A stretch of 64,000 bases of DNA from NCBI GenBank assembly GCA_023213315.1, contig JAKCPI010001751.1, forward strand, positions 1 through 64,000, in the 5' to 3' direction. Below the pieces are notes generated by a model. It was not told where the DNA came from, ran no database searches, and saw nothing but the letters and a program-made list of their open reading frames with translations. Each line of letters starts with the position of its first letter. The first letter of the stretch is position 1. This DNA comes from Euborellia annulipes. Its lineage: Eukaryota > Arthropoda > Insecta > Dermaptera > Anisolabididae. Positions 11,596 to 20,503 of the stretch are shown piece after piece. A program made the position numbers and the translations under genes.

Positions 11596-12261
11596 GCTGT
11601 GTCGACATTTCACGAATCATATATTCACCTCATGTAAAAAAAAAAACTGTTCCTACAATTGAATATTATTTATAATAAATATAACTGTTATACAAGCTGT
11701 TTAGCTCGCCTTCCGCCCCTGGTCATTTTTGAAATATTTATTTGACGTCACACTGATACTTGATCTGCACTATCTTTAAGTTGAATTTGTACCACCTCAA
11801 AAGCCATCTCTATAAATAAAAAATAAAAAAAAATATGGAGACTATTTTCTATTATTTAGGCCTATATATATATCCCGAAAAAACTTAATTTGTCTAAGAA
11901 TTTCTAAATTAACATGTCTCAACCGGTTAACAAGAGGAGGGGGTTCTCTACCTCTAATTAAAATCACCTCCTCCTGGTACACCCTGAAAAAAAAAAAAAA
12001 AAATTCATCCAAACGTCTCAGATTTATTACTAAAATAAAATCCTTCCCTTCCAATTAAAAATTAAAATTAAATCTCACAATTATTATTCGATAATTAATC
12101 ATATATATATTTTAAATTTTGATTTAATTTGTTTTTGAATGGAATAAAAAGAAATTTTATATTCCGCAATTATAATATATATATATAAATAATAAAATAT
12201 TTAAATTTTTCTAATGAAAAATAATAATTAAAAAATTTTTTTTTTTTTTTTTTAAAGTAGA
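11596..12261. other. AT-rich DNA, no gene seen
   Basis: Includes AGCTGTTTAGCTCGCCTT (11696-11713), shared with the Helitron-like end at 27363. It also holds a copy of the dispersed ATTAAATCTCACAATTATTA motif (12066-12090). No coding signal. Confidence 0.45.
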
Positions 12262-12335
12262 AAATCTGGTGGAGTGATTACACACACATCTACTGCCATC
12301 ATCATCATCGATAGATAAAAGTAGTAACACATATA
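12262..12335 (+). repeat. A-family copy, plus orientation
   Basis: Reads AAATCTGGTGGAGTG, CACACACATCTACTGCCATC, ATCGATAGATAAAAGTAGT. It is truncated before the expected right terminus. This is the last A-family copy in the window. Confidence 0.7.
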
Positions 12336-12465
12336 TGTATGTATGTGTAAATATGTAATTTTGGAATAATAATATTTTATAACATCGATGTTAAAATCAA
12401 ATTCAAGAAACTTATTATAACATCATGCTTTTTATGTAAACACTTGCTTTGATAATTGTGACTAA

Positions 12466-12650
12466 CTTCATGGAAATGAGTGAAAATAGCGGGAAATCAA
12501 ACTTCACAGAAATGCCGACAGAGGGCACTGACGTCGCTGTATATTAAAAATGCACGTAACGGACATGACAGTTAGTTCACTTGAGTCGGAGCAAGTGTAC
12601 AGTACTTAATAACGGCTAATAATAATATTTCAAACCACAAAAGCTTTAAT
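12466..12650 (+). repeat. Promoter-bearing repeat, copy 1 (LTR-like)
   Basis: Shares GAGTGAAAATAGCGGGAAA, CTTCACAGAAATGCCGACAG, GACGTCGCTGTATA and GTTCACTTGAGTCGGAGCAA with the copy at 15452. A TATA-like GTATATTAAAAA is followed about 30 bp later by a CAGTTAGTTCACTTGAG block, the spacing of a core promoter. Compared with copy 2 it lacks about 85 bp carrying AATAAA signals. It could be a solo LTR fragment; no coding region is attached. Confidence 0.5.
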
Positions 12651-12713
12651 AAACACATAGTGTACTGTTCATTCATTTTTTTTTTAAATCTGGCATTTTT
12701 GAGCCATCCCTAG

Positions 12714-13030
12714 GGACACGAAAAAAGTATCGATACTTACTAGTATCGATACTTTTGTTTCGATACTAGTACTTTTTTTACTCGATACCTTTCTTCCGAT
12801 ACTTTTTGGTATCGATACTTTCCTTTCGATACGATACCAAGTACAAGTTTCGATACTTTTTTTTGACACCACCTCTAGGGACACTTAAAAAGTATCGATA
12901 CTTACTGGTATCGATACTTTTGTTTCGATACCAGTACATTTTTACTCGATACTTTTCGGTATCGATACTTTCCTTTCGATACGATACCAAGTACAAGTAT
13001 CGATACTTTTTTTTCGATACCGTATCCCTA
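12714..13030. repeat. Duplicated array of TCGATAC motifs
   Basis: Two tandem copies (about 12714-12885 and 12890-13030) of a unit dense in GTATCGATAC and TTCGATACT words in both orientations. Blocks such as CGATACGATACCAAGTACAA recur in each copy. The open frames across it rich in Tyr, Arg and Ser reflect the repeat. Confidence 0.85.
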
Positions 13031-13169
13031 GCCATCCCATTTTGGGATTTGGAGACATTACCATTTTTTCTGCACTCTACATAACATCGACTATAAAAGT
13101 GCGAAATTTCAATTGAAAGTTGAGGATGGCAGAGAAATGAACCGACACTCAGTAAAAAATATATATATA

Positions 13170-13273
13170 CTAGACGCAAAGCCCCGCCTTCGGCGGGGCT
13201 TTCCACTAGCCAGGGGGCTGCGCCCCCTGGACCCCCCTTGCTCGCCCTCCCTTTTCATTTTTATATATAGAGA
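13170..13273 (-). mobile_element. Micro-Helitron (104 bp), non-autonomous
   Basis: On the minus strand it begins TCTCTATATATAAAAATG and ends with a strong hairpin GCCCCGCC-GAA-GGCGGGGC, then TTTGCGT and CTAG. It is inserted between A and T. This is a textbook Helitron 3' hairpin with the same GAA loop as the 2-kb element at 17647. A CAGGGGGCTGCGCCCCCTG dyad lies inside. It has no coding capacity. Confidence 0.75.
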
Positions 13274-13635
13274 TTATTTTAACGGTTAATTATTCATGAA
13301 ATTAAGATTTTTGTGAATCATATCCTTTCCGGGACTCTCCCGGTACACAGACAAAAAATTAACGCCGATATTTTAGAATTCAAAATGTAAATAAATAAAA
13401 AAAAAAATCGTAAACATGGGTAAATATTTATATTTTTTTACCATGGCAACTATTTCTCCTAATTTTTATTTTTTTCTTATTTTAACGGTTAATTACTCAT
13501 TAACTTATTGTTATTTGTGAAACAAAACCTGTCCGGGACTCTCACAAACATACACAGAAAATTTCATCATAATTGGTTCAGTCGTTTAGGAGGAGTTCAG
13601 TCACATACACACGTACAGAAGAATTATATATATAA

Positions 13636-13675
<40 letters not shown>

Positions 13676-13690
13676 TATATAGAATTTGTT
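13274..13690 (+). mobile_element. RTE-like LINE 3' ends, two partial copies
   Basis: Both parts share TTTTAACGGTTAATTA and CCGGGACTCTC (13275-13360 and 13480-13640). The second continues with AATTTCATCATAATTGGTTC, AGTCGTTTAGGAGGAGTTC, CACATACACACG, CAGAAGAATTATATATATA and an AT run (13638-13672). This closely resembles 3' tails of RTE-clade LINEs in arthropods, recalled from general knowledge. No reverse transcriptase is present. Confidence 0.55.
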
Positions 13691-14070
13691 TAAATTTGTG
13701 AGACAAACACAAAAAAGATTTAATTCATTCACTATTCAAAATAATTCAAACAAAAATATAAAAATTAAAAATTAAAATTTATATAATTAATTATAATTTA
13801 ATAATTGTATGATTTAATTTTAACATTTTCTTTTATAATCCAATTATTTGATTATTCCTTATAATTGGGAATGAATAAATTAATAAATTACAAAACTACT
13901 TGACGGATTTTTATGGGCTTTTTTTAAATTTTACTTTTTAATAAAATACATTTTGCAATTAATTTTAAACTGGTAACCGTTGGCTCTAGTTGAAACATTA
14001 TGCTTTAATAGGAGAATTAAATTCACAAGGTTTTCTGTTTCACTAATATATTAATTTGATATTAACACTT

Positions 14071-14105
14071 TATACGTATTTCGACACCATATGTGTCATC
14101 TTCAG
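14071..14105 (-). ncRNA. Hammerhead ribozyme motif, minus copy
   Basis: Mirror of the plus copy: CTGAAGA (14099-14105), T, helix II GACAC/GTGTC, GAAA, then TACGTAT with A as the cleavage-site base (14071). Helix I pairs less well than in the plus copy because the sequence before CTGAAGA lies in the asymmetric centre. Confidence 0.6.
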
Positions 14106-14116
14106 AGTATGTAATT

Positions 14117-14161
14117 CGCTTCTGAAGATGACACATATGGTGTCGAAATACGTATAAAGTG
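14117..14161 (+). ncRNA. Hammerhead ribozyme motif, plus copy
   Basis: Helix I is CGCTT (14117-14121) with AAGTG (14157-14161). The core CTGAAGA (14122-14128) is followed by an extra T, helix II GACAC (14130-14134) with GTGTC (14140-14144) and loop ATATG, then GAAA (14145-14148). ATAC/GTAT form a loopless helix III, and A14156 precedes the predicted cleavage site. All invariant core residues (C3, G5, A6, G8, A9, G12, A13, A14) are present. Confidence 0.7.
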
Positions 14162-14423
14162 TTAATATCAAATTAATATATTATTGAAACAGAAAACCTT
14201 GTGAATTTAATTCTCCTATTAATTCATTTTACAATGCCACGATTGCGACTTATGATTAAGAAGAGACGCGGGTCTGCCTCAGGCGGGCTTGTCATATATC
14301 TTAACAAAGAGTTTTATTGTTACAAATCTTAAAAAGAAAAAGTCAAAATATTATTTCAAAAGATTAAATTGTCAATAGATCAGAGGGTGAGAAAAGGTCT
14401 TGAAAGACCAATTTGATGATTGT

Positions 14424-14612
14424 CATGTTGTTGTTGTTGTTGTTGAAGACATAAACACAGCAGGTGTAAGCGGATAATAGCTTCAAAGGGCAAACAGCAT
14501 ATTAGCTTTAACAGGTGACTCTTGTTGTTGTTGTTGTTGTTGTGGGTATTATTTCTTCTTTTTGCTGACTGGACAGACAATTGGTTCGTGCGTCGTCGTC
14601 GTCGTCGTTATC
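14424..14612. repeat. Triplet microsatellites
   Basis: GTT runs at 14427-14444 and 14523-14542 and a GTC run at 14591-14609. The short open frames over this region are products of these triplets. Confidence 0.85.
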
Positions 14613-14994
14613 GTTGCAATTGGTCATACTCCCTCTTGGTTTTATTTTTTTTTTACTCTCCCCGAAACCACCTGCCGCTTCAAAGAGTTATTTTATGTGG
14701 GTATTTGAATTTAAACAAAAAAAAAAGCAGATGTCAGTCTTGTTCTTCTTATTTTAATATTATGGCTAAGTTTTGAGTAAAATCGGACAACCGGAAGTGA
14801 CACTTTACCTTTTTTTCCCCCCAAAAAAAAATTTGTCTTTTTTATTGTATGTTGTAATTTTGAATAATAAATTTGATTAAATTAGTAGTATAGGGTGTCC
14901 AAGATAAAAGTTGCCCGGTGTCATATTTGCAACAATGCGTAGACGGAGGGAGTATGCGTATTTCCAGCAAACTTCAAGGTTTTCATTGTTATAA
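14613..14994. other. No gene seen; possible left part of a transposon
   Basis: AGGGTGTCCAAGATAAAAGT (14893-14912) just upstream of the transposase relic looks like a terminal repeat or 5' flank of that element, but no matching right end was found. Confidence 0.3.
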
Positions 14995-15195
14995 GGCTAT
15001 GAAATTTTCGGAAAAGAACGTTCAGGTTTATGGCCCCCCCAGATCGTCCAAACCCTCTGGGATTTTTATTTATGGGGTAACTTAAAGAGTAAATTGAACA
15101 GTAACAGCCTACATACAATTGAAGAGTGGAAAACGAACATTCGCAATACAATTGCGGAAATCACACAACTGACAAAAGTTCTTGAAAATATATAA
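14995..15195 (+). pseudogene. Transposase C-terminal fragment (IS630/Tc1-mariner type)
   Basis: An open frame without a start reads to a TAA at 15193-15195. It contains the block LWDFYLWGNLKSKL, then EEWKTNIRNTIAEI and VLENI. This matches the usual end of IS630/Tc1-type DDE transposases, where (P/L)xDFFLWGxLKxxV is followed by TLEELKxxIRxxI and VxxN. The N-terminal DNA-binding domain, the first two catalytic Asp positions and a start codon are missing. PPQIVQTLWD occupies the place of the usual SPDLxPxD, so the third catalytic residue is not preserved in the normal context. It is a dead relic; the family assignment comes from recalled patterns only. Confidence 0.55.
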
Positions 15196-15441
15196 AGAAG
15201 TGCTTTCTAAATCGATTGATTTGATGTTCTGGGGCTTCTCTGCACTGCGACCTTATAGATCTATCGTGCTCCGGCCCCTGGAAAGGGATCAATCTAGGAA
15301 TAGTTCATGCCCATCCCTCAGGCCCTAGGTGATTATATTCCCATTGCTCCAGTAGAGACGCTCGACTTGGTTGAATTTTTGTGATTCGAACTCGAGTCCA
15401 ATTTCACCTCGATTTACTAAGCCCCAGCTTATTGGATATCG
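15196..15441. other. Low-copy moderate-GC DNA
   Basis: Includes CTCCGGCCCCTGGAAAGGG and GTGATTCGAACTCGAGTCC (a B-box-like word near 15380-15398). No complete tRNA-like structure or gene is seen. Confidence 0.35.
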
Positions 15442-15732
15442 GCTATTTTCACTCATTTCCATGAAGTGAGTGAAAATAGCGGGAAAATTTGAATCTAACT
15501 TCACAGAAATGCCGACAGATGGTGCTGACGTCGCTGTATATAAAAAAGGCACGTAACGGACATGCCAGTTACTTCACTTGAGTCGAAGCAAGTGCACAGA
15601 TACTAGATAACGGCTGCCGAATAAACAGTCGAAATGTTGCACAGTAATTATAATTTTAATAAAGATTTAATACAAAAATGTGGTCTATGATTAAAAATTC
15701 CTCTAATAATAATATTTCCAACTACAAAAGCC
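15442..15732 (+). repeat. Promoter-bearing repeat, copy 2 (LTR-like)
   Basis: Homologous to 12466-12650. It starts with a 14-bp hairpin, GCTATTTTCACTCA and TGAGTGAAAATAGC (15442-15480). TATA-like GTATATAAAAAA (15536-15547) lies about 25-30 bp before CAGTTACTTCACTTGAG. Downstream are GAATAAACAG and TTAATAAAGATT, AATAAA-type polyadenylation signals. Promoter plus poly-A signals in ~290 bp is what an LTR (U3-R-U5) looks like, but TG/CA ends and a target duplication were not identified. Confidence 0.5.
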
Positions 15733-15832
15733 TCAGCCTGGTTCGAGGCTTGGCCCAATGGTATTATATTATTAAACCAAGCCTTGGGTAGTGACCAGAG
15801 TCATATCAATATAACAACTGTGTACGAGAGCG

Positions 15833-16082
15833 CAATGGCGGTCCTAGCCTTACATTTTGGGGGGGGGTCACTGTTTTTTTTTTTTTATAGTATAAATAAA
15901 TGGGCCTGGACCCCAATAAATATATATTAATAAAATATGAGTATCGTTTAAGTCTTAAATGGCCTAAGTTGCCGAAAAGATTGTGTGAATGGGAGAGTGA
16001 GTGGGAAAAAAGTGTGTGTTAAAAAAAAAAAAAGATTTTGGGGGGGGGGTCGCGACCCTGACCCCCTCTGGGTCCGCCCTTG
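15833..16082. mobile_element. hAT-type MITE carrying a SINE tail
   Basis: The ends CAATGGCGGTCC and GGTCCGCCCTTG are imperfect inverted repeats. CGAGAGCG flanks both sides (15825-15832 and 16083-16090), an exact 8-bp target duplication typical of hAT elements. The interior holds G runs and a SINE 3' segment. No coding capacity for transposase. Confidence 0.8.
15905..16033 (+). mobile_element. SINE 3' fragment inside the MITE
   Basis: Shares CCCCAATAAATATATATTAA, GTCTTAAATGGCCTAAGT, GCCGAAAAGATTGTGTGAAT and GGGAAAAAAGTGTGTGTT plus an A run with the SINE at 59545. The tRNA-like head is missing. Confidence 0.65.
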
Positions 16083-16138
16083 CGAGAGCGTAAAGGCATT
16101 GACAAATGAAGAACAAAACCAAAAAGCTCGGGTTCAAA

Positions 16139-16400
16139 TCTCTCGAGAAACAACTTTTTTTCCTCGAGGCTTGGATCGACCATCCATTTTTTGTTTTCCA
16201 AGACTTGGGCCAACCTTGGTTTTTTTGATTCTCGAGGCTTGGGCCAACCTTGGTTTATTGATTCCCAAAGCTGGGTACATTGTTATCATTCCAAGGCTTG
16301 AACCAAGCCTCGCCCAATGGTTAGACAAGGCTTGCCCCAAACCTCGCCCAATGCTCGGGACGATTGGTCCAAGCCTGGTCCGAGGCTTGGCCCAATTGTG
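16139..16400. repeat. Cluster of AGGCTTGG/CCAAGCCT motifs
   Basis: About ten copies of GAGGCTTGGGCCAACC-like words and their complements, many in the form CAAGCCTNGCCCAATG. Related words (GAGGCTTGGCCCAATGG, CAAGCCTTGGG) also occur at 15741-15790. The overlapping open frame is simply this repeat. Confidence 0.7.
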
Positions 16401-16790
16401 TATTCCTACCAGGGTATGGATCCCAAAACGTGTATTTCCATCAAAATTTCGACAAGGAATTTTTGAATTATATCTATAAATAGTTTATAAAAAAATGTTA
16501 CTAATACAATAAAATACTGATATACACACGAAAGGTGTAGAACATATGCCGATTATATAAATATTGAATAAAAAAAAAAAAATCACTATAAAATTCTAAA
16601 TTTCAATATTTAAATTTGTGTTTGTGTCATTCATCCATTTTTTTTTTTTTTTTGAATATGAAAAAGCAAAAGAAGAAAAAACATAAAATTTTTTATTAAA
16701 GTCGATAAATTTGTATTGTTATTTTCCGGATTGAGAGGTGAAAGGGTCATATATAAAACGAGCTGTCTGACTTTGGCATTGTATATAAAT
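16401..16790. other. AT-rich DNA, no gene seen
   Basis: Homopolymer runs only; no recognised element. Confidence 0.45.
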
Positions 16791-16870
16791 GTGTGTGTGT
16801 GTGTGTGTGTGTACCTGGCTAAGCCTGCCAGCAAGCCAGCCAGCCAGGTAAGCAGGCAGCAAGCAAGGAG
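16791..16870. repeat. (GT)n microsatellite and CAGC/CAAG tetramer run
   Basis: A GT run at 16791-16812 is followed by GCCAGCAAGCCAGCCAGCC and GCAGGCAGCAAGCAAGG. Confidence 0.85.
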
Positions 16871-17151
16871 GACAGGTATCATGGAGAGAACCTGCTTGGG
16901 GATCCCAACAACTAATTGGCCTTTCTATTCGGGACTAATAAAAAGGAAAAAATTCCTTTCATATTTCCCTAAGAGACAACAAATAAAAAAAAATAATATC
17001 GCATTCACCGGACAATTATTTAAACACTCAAATAATGGGATTGGTAACTAATAAGAAAATATATCCATTAATCTATAATGTCCGTTTGTCTGTCTGTCAC
17101 ACTTTGGTTACGATTTAACGAAATTTTACATGCTCATAGAGGGTATTCCTT
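16871..17151. other. No gene seen; flank of LINE insertion
   Basis: TTAATCTATAATGTCCGTTT then GTCTGTCTGTCAC (17070-17100) resembles a Helitron 5' region. The left copy of the target duplication ATAGAGGGTATTCCTT (17136-17151) ends this stretch. Confidence 0.35.
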
Positions 17152-17364
17152 GCTCAGAGGTACGTGGATGGCGACCACGAGCTACCCGAGCCGGGACTGA
17201 CAGTCCTTCTGTTCTTTACATGTCTGTCCATTCCTTCTATATTTTTAACAGGCGTCAGACCGTGCGACGGGCCGGCCTGTTCTATTTCTTCCAGTCGTAA
17301 AAAACCCATTCCGCAGACCCCTTTCTGCCGACCCCGCACCGTGGGATTAAAATAGAAGAAGAAG
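17152..17364 (+). mobile_element. 5'-truncated LINE (or SINE) with (GAA)n tail
   Basis: A 213-bp GC-rich insert ending GGGATTAAAATAGAAGAAGA. It is bracketed by ATAGAGGGTATTCCTT (17136-17151) and ATAGAGGGTCTTCCTT (17365-17380), a 16-bp duplication with one mismatch. A long duplication plus a simple 3' tail is the signature of target-primed reverse transcription. The short frames within show no reverse transcriptase motif. I judge it the 3' end of a non-LTR retrotransposon. Confidence 0.7.
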
Positions 17365-17380
17365 ATAGAGGGTCTTCCTT

Positions 17381-17646
17381 CTATGGATTATGGGAAAATT
17401 GTATTCGTTCCGTAAATTTATATATATATATATATAACTTTAGGAGTTATTACAATTCATCCGTGCTTTGGCTTTGTAAACTGTATCTGATATAGATTAC
17501 AATACAAAGTAGCAAAGGCTACCGGGGGACGTTCCACACGCTGATTGTTCGGGGTCACCAATCCCGAGCTTCAGACGTTCTTTAAAATTTTTATAAATTC
17601 AAAAAAAAAAGCCCCATCAAAATTCGTCAAGAATTTTCAGAGTACA
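17381..17646. other. No gene seen; ACGTTCCACACGC family fragment
   Basis: GGGGGACGTTCCACACGCTG (17524-17543) and CACCAATCCCGAGC belong to a small dispersed family also found at 26312, 42010-42050 (complement) and 58792. Confidence 0.4.
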
Positions 17647-17672
17647 TCTATACTATTATATAAAAGACAATC

Positions 17673-17709
<37 letters not shown>

Positions 17710-19656
17710 AACGCATAGACTCCGAAACTACTGGACCGATTTTCATGGAGTTTTTTTTAATGGGTAGGGAATTTTCCGGGGGTGGTTTTAGGCTATCATT
17801 ATATCGAATTAGGGGTAGGGAACCCCCCTTTTTTGGGGGTTATCAATTACCCCATAGCAAAGCATTGGAAAACAGGATCTAACTCGCTTCACGAAAAATA
17901 TATTTATCAAATCTTTAAAATGAAAAATAAAAACTCTTCCCCCCTAACAATTCGACATTTGAAAAGATTTTCCGCTCTGCGCCCCCCCCCCCTAAAATTT
18001 CATTTTTTTTATTTTTCATTCGATTTTAATAAAATTTAAAATGTTGCTTTCTTAGGGTGTAAATAATTGAAAAATGGTATTTTAGACCTCAGAAAGACCA
18101 ATCACCCCCCTGACCCCCCTGAAATTTATTTTTCATTCGATTTTAATAAAATTTAAAATGTTGCTTTCTTAGGGTGTAAATAATTGAAAAATGGTATTTT
18201 TAGACCTCAGAAAGACCAATCACCCCCCTGACCCCCCTAAAATTTATTTTTCATTCGATTTTAATAAAATTTAAAATGTTGCTTTCTTAGGGTGTAAATA
18301 ATTGAAAAATGGTATTTTAGACCTCAGAAAGTCCAATCACCCCCCCCTGGCCCCCCTAAAATTTATTTTTCATTCGATTTTAATAAAATTTAAAATGTTG
18401 CTTTCTTAGGGTGTAAATAATTGAAAAATGGTATTTTAGACATCAGAAAGTGCAATCACCCCCCTGGCCCCCCTAAAATTTATTTTTCATTCGATTTTAA
18501 TAAAATTTAAAATGTTGCTTTCTTAGGGTGTAAATAATTGAAAAATGGTATTTTAGACCTCAGAAAGACCATCCCCCCTGACCCCCCCTAAAATTTATTT
18601 TTCATTCGATTTTAATAAAATTTAAAATGTTGCTTTCTTAGGGTGTAAATAATTGAAAAATGGTATTTTAGACCTCAGAAAGACCAATCACCCCCCTGAC
18701 CCCCCTAAAATTTATTTTTCATTCGATTTTAATAAAATTTAAAATGTTGCTTTCTTAGGGTGTAAATAATTGAAAAATGGTATTTTAGACCTCAGAAAGA
18801 CCAATCACCCCCCTGACCCCCCCCCCTAAAATTTATTTTTCATTCGATTTTAATAAAATTTAAAATGTTGCTTTCTTAGGGTGTAAATAATTGAAAAATG
18901 GTATTTTAGACCTCAGAAAGACCAATCACCCCCCTGACCCCCCCTAAAATTTATTTTTCATTCGATTTTAATAAAATTTAAAATGTTGCTTTCTTAGGGT
19001 GTAAATAATTGAAAAATGGTATTTTAGACCTCAGAAAGTTCAATCACCCCCCCCTGGCCCCCCTAAAATTTATTTTTCATTCGATTTTAATAAAATTTAA
19101 AATGTTGCTTCTTAGGGTGTAAATAATTGAAAAATGGTATTTTAGACCTCAGAAGCCAATCACCCCCTGGCCCCCCTAAAATTTATTTTTCATTCGATTT
19201 TAATAAAATTTAAAATGTTGCTTTCTTAGGGTGTAAATAATTGAAAAAAAAAGTGCCTTAGGGTGTAAATAATTGAAAAATGGTATTTTAGACCTCAGAA
19301 AGTGCAACTACCCCCCCCCCCCCCCTGGCCCCCTAAAATTTATTTTCATTCGATTTTAATAAAATTTAAAAATGTTGCTTTCTTAGGTGTAAATATTTGA
19401 AAAATGGTATTTTTAGACCCCCCTGCCCCCCCTAAAATTTATTTTTCATTCGATTTTAATAAAATTTAAAATGTTGCTTTCTTAGGGGGTGTAAATAATT
19501 GAAAAATATATTAATCAAATATTTAAAATAAAAAATAACTCTTCCTCATAATTAATTAAAATACATTTATCTGGACAACTCTTAGTCATATCCCGAGACG
19601 CCGTTCGACAGGGCCTAGTGGGGCAGGGTTGCCGAAGGCAACCCTACCGCAGCTAG
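17647..19656 (+). mobile_element. Helitron, non-autonomous, 2,010 bp
   Basis: Starts TCTATACTATTATATAAAAG and ends with the 8-bp hairpin GGGTTGCC-GAA-GGCAACCC (19626-19644), eight bases, then CTAG (19653-19656). It sits between A (17646) and T (19657), as expected for insertion into AT. Near the 5' end is a (TCTG)n run followed by CTCCGAAACTACTGGACCG, a block common in arthropod Helitrons. No Rep or helicase coding is present. The interior is a minisatellite. Confidence 0.85.
17990..19500 (+). repeat. ~117-bp minisatellite inside the Helitron, 13 copies
   Basis: Each unit contains CATTCGATTTTAATAAAATT, TAAAATGTTGCTTTCTTAGG, GTGTAAATAATTGAAAAATG, ATTTTAGACCTCAGAAAG and a C-rich block CACCCCCCTGACCCCCC. 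Units 2-9 are nearly identical; variation is mostly in C-run length. Units near 19240-19440 carry small rearrangements. Confidence 0.95.
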
Positions 19657-19811
19657 TATATTATAAAAGAAAAATTTTAGATTAAATCTCACAATTATTA
19701 TTCTATAATTAATCATATAAATATTAAAATTTAATTTTTATATATATATTTTATTTATTTATTTCGAATAGACATTTAAGAAAAAAAATCATTCACTCCT
19801 TTATTCATTGA

Positions 19812-19850
19812 CTAGCTGGGGGCGAACCCTCGCCATTCCTTTATTTCCAC
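19812..19850 (-). mobile_element. Helitron-like 3' terminus
   Basis: The minus strand reads GGCGAGGGTTCGCC (a GGCGA/TCGCC dyad), then CCCAG, then CTAG followed by T. A candidate 5' end (TCTCTATTC on the minus strand) lies near 20267, which would make a ~455-bp element, but that pairing is uncertain. Confidence 0.45.
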
Positions 19851-20315
19851 TGCAAAACAAAAATCAAAAAAATCTACAAAAAATTTTCCTTAATCGTTTT
19901 ACTTTAAATGTTTTTTCCAAAATAAAATCCTCTTTTTATATTGAATAATAAAAAAAAAATCCGAAACGCCCATCGAAAAAAATCTACAAAAAATTTATCC
20001 TTATCTTCTTTTTACTTATAAATTTTTTTAAAATAAAATCATACTTTTTTATATTAATAATAAAAAAAAAAAAAACGCCGTCCGTCAAGTATTTTCAGAG
20101 TAAAAAAAAAAATTTTTATATCAAATCCTCCACGAGGGGAGGGAGAGGGGGGTTATTATTCCGTAATTTAAGCCTCATATAGATATTAAAAATTTAATTA
20201 TTTTATTTAATTTATTTATTAAAAATTTAATTTTTTTATTATTTTTCCATTTATTTTGAATAGAGATTTTAGAAAAAAAAAATCATTCACTCTCATATAC
20301 ATTGATTTATAAACA
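19851..20315. other. AT-rich DNA, duplicated words
   Basis: ATCTACAAAAAATTT occurs twice (19872 and 19981), followed by related text. CGTCAAGTATTTTCAGAG (20078-20095) matches the dispersed Helitron 5'-type motif. No gene. Confidence 0.45.
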
Positions 20316-20503
20316 ATGCTGCCAACTCTCCGTGTTTTCTGGAGATTTTGTTTGGCAGCACTATTGGTTCCCAAATTTTCTTTTTTTTTATAAGGAAGCA
20401 GAAGCAGCCAAAAATTAAAGCCTCCGATTTTATTACAATTAATGAGAGGTTTCGAGAAAATCGAGGCTTTAATTTTTGGCTGCTTCTGCTTCCTCCCCTT
20501 ATA
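20316..20503. repeat. Two nested hairpins
   Basis: GCTGCCAACTCTCC (about 20320-20333) opposes GGAGATTTTGTTTGGCAGC. Next, GGAAGCAGAAGCAGCCAAAA with ATTAAAGCCTCCGATTTT (about 20389-20435) is mirrored at 20456-20503, giving a ~45-bp-arm inverted repeat with a short loop. Short open frames on both strands come from these arms. Confidence 0.75.

Larger units (their letters stand above)
13949..14235. mobile_element. Palindromic double-hammerhead element, 11-bp TSD
   Basis: Two 100-bp arms (14007-14106 and 14121-14220), identical except for one base in the part compared, flank a 14-nt centre. Each arm ends internally in a hammerhead motif. The left side carries an extra tail with GGTAACCGTTGGCTCTAG and TTGAAACATT, also seen in other copies. 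CATTTTGCAAT (13949-13959) and CATTTTACAAT (14225-14235) bracket the element as a near-perfect 11-bp target duplication. Confidence 0.75.

Noticed and set aside
12778..13206. 142-codon open frame on the minus strand
   Set aside because: Tyr/Arg/Ser-rich sequence produced by the TCGATAC array, extending into the micro-Helitron.
15985..16479. 164-codon open frame on the plus strand
   Set aside because: It spans the right end of a hAT MITE with a SINE tail and then the AGGCTTGG repeat cluster, and its residues mirror the repeat. No domain is recognised.
17154..17355. Overlapping open frames on both strands
   Set aside because: They lie within a 213-bp LINE tail with a clear 16-bp target duplication; neither shows reverse transcriptase or other motifs.
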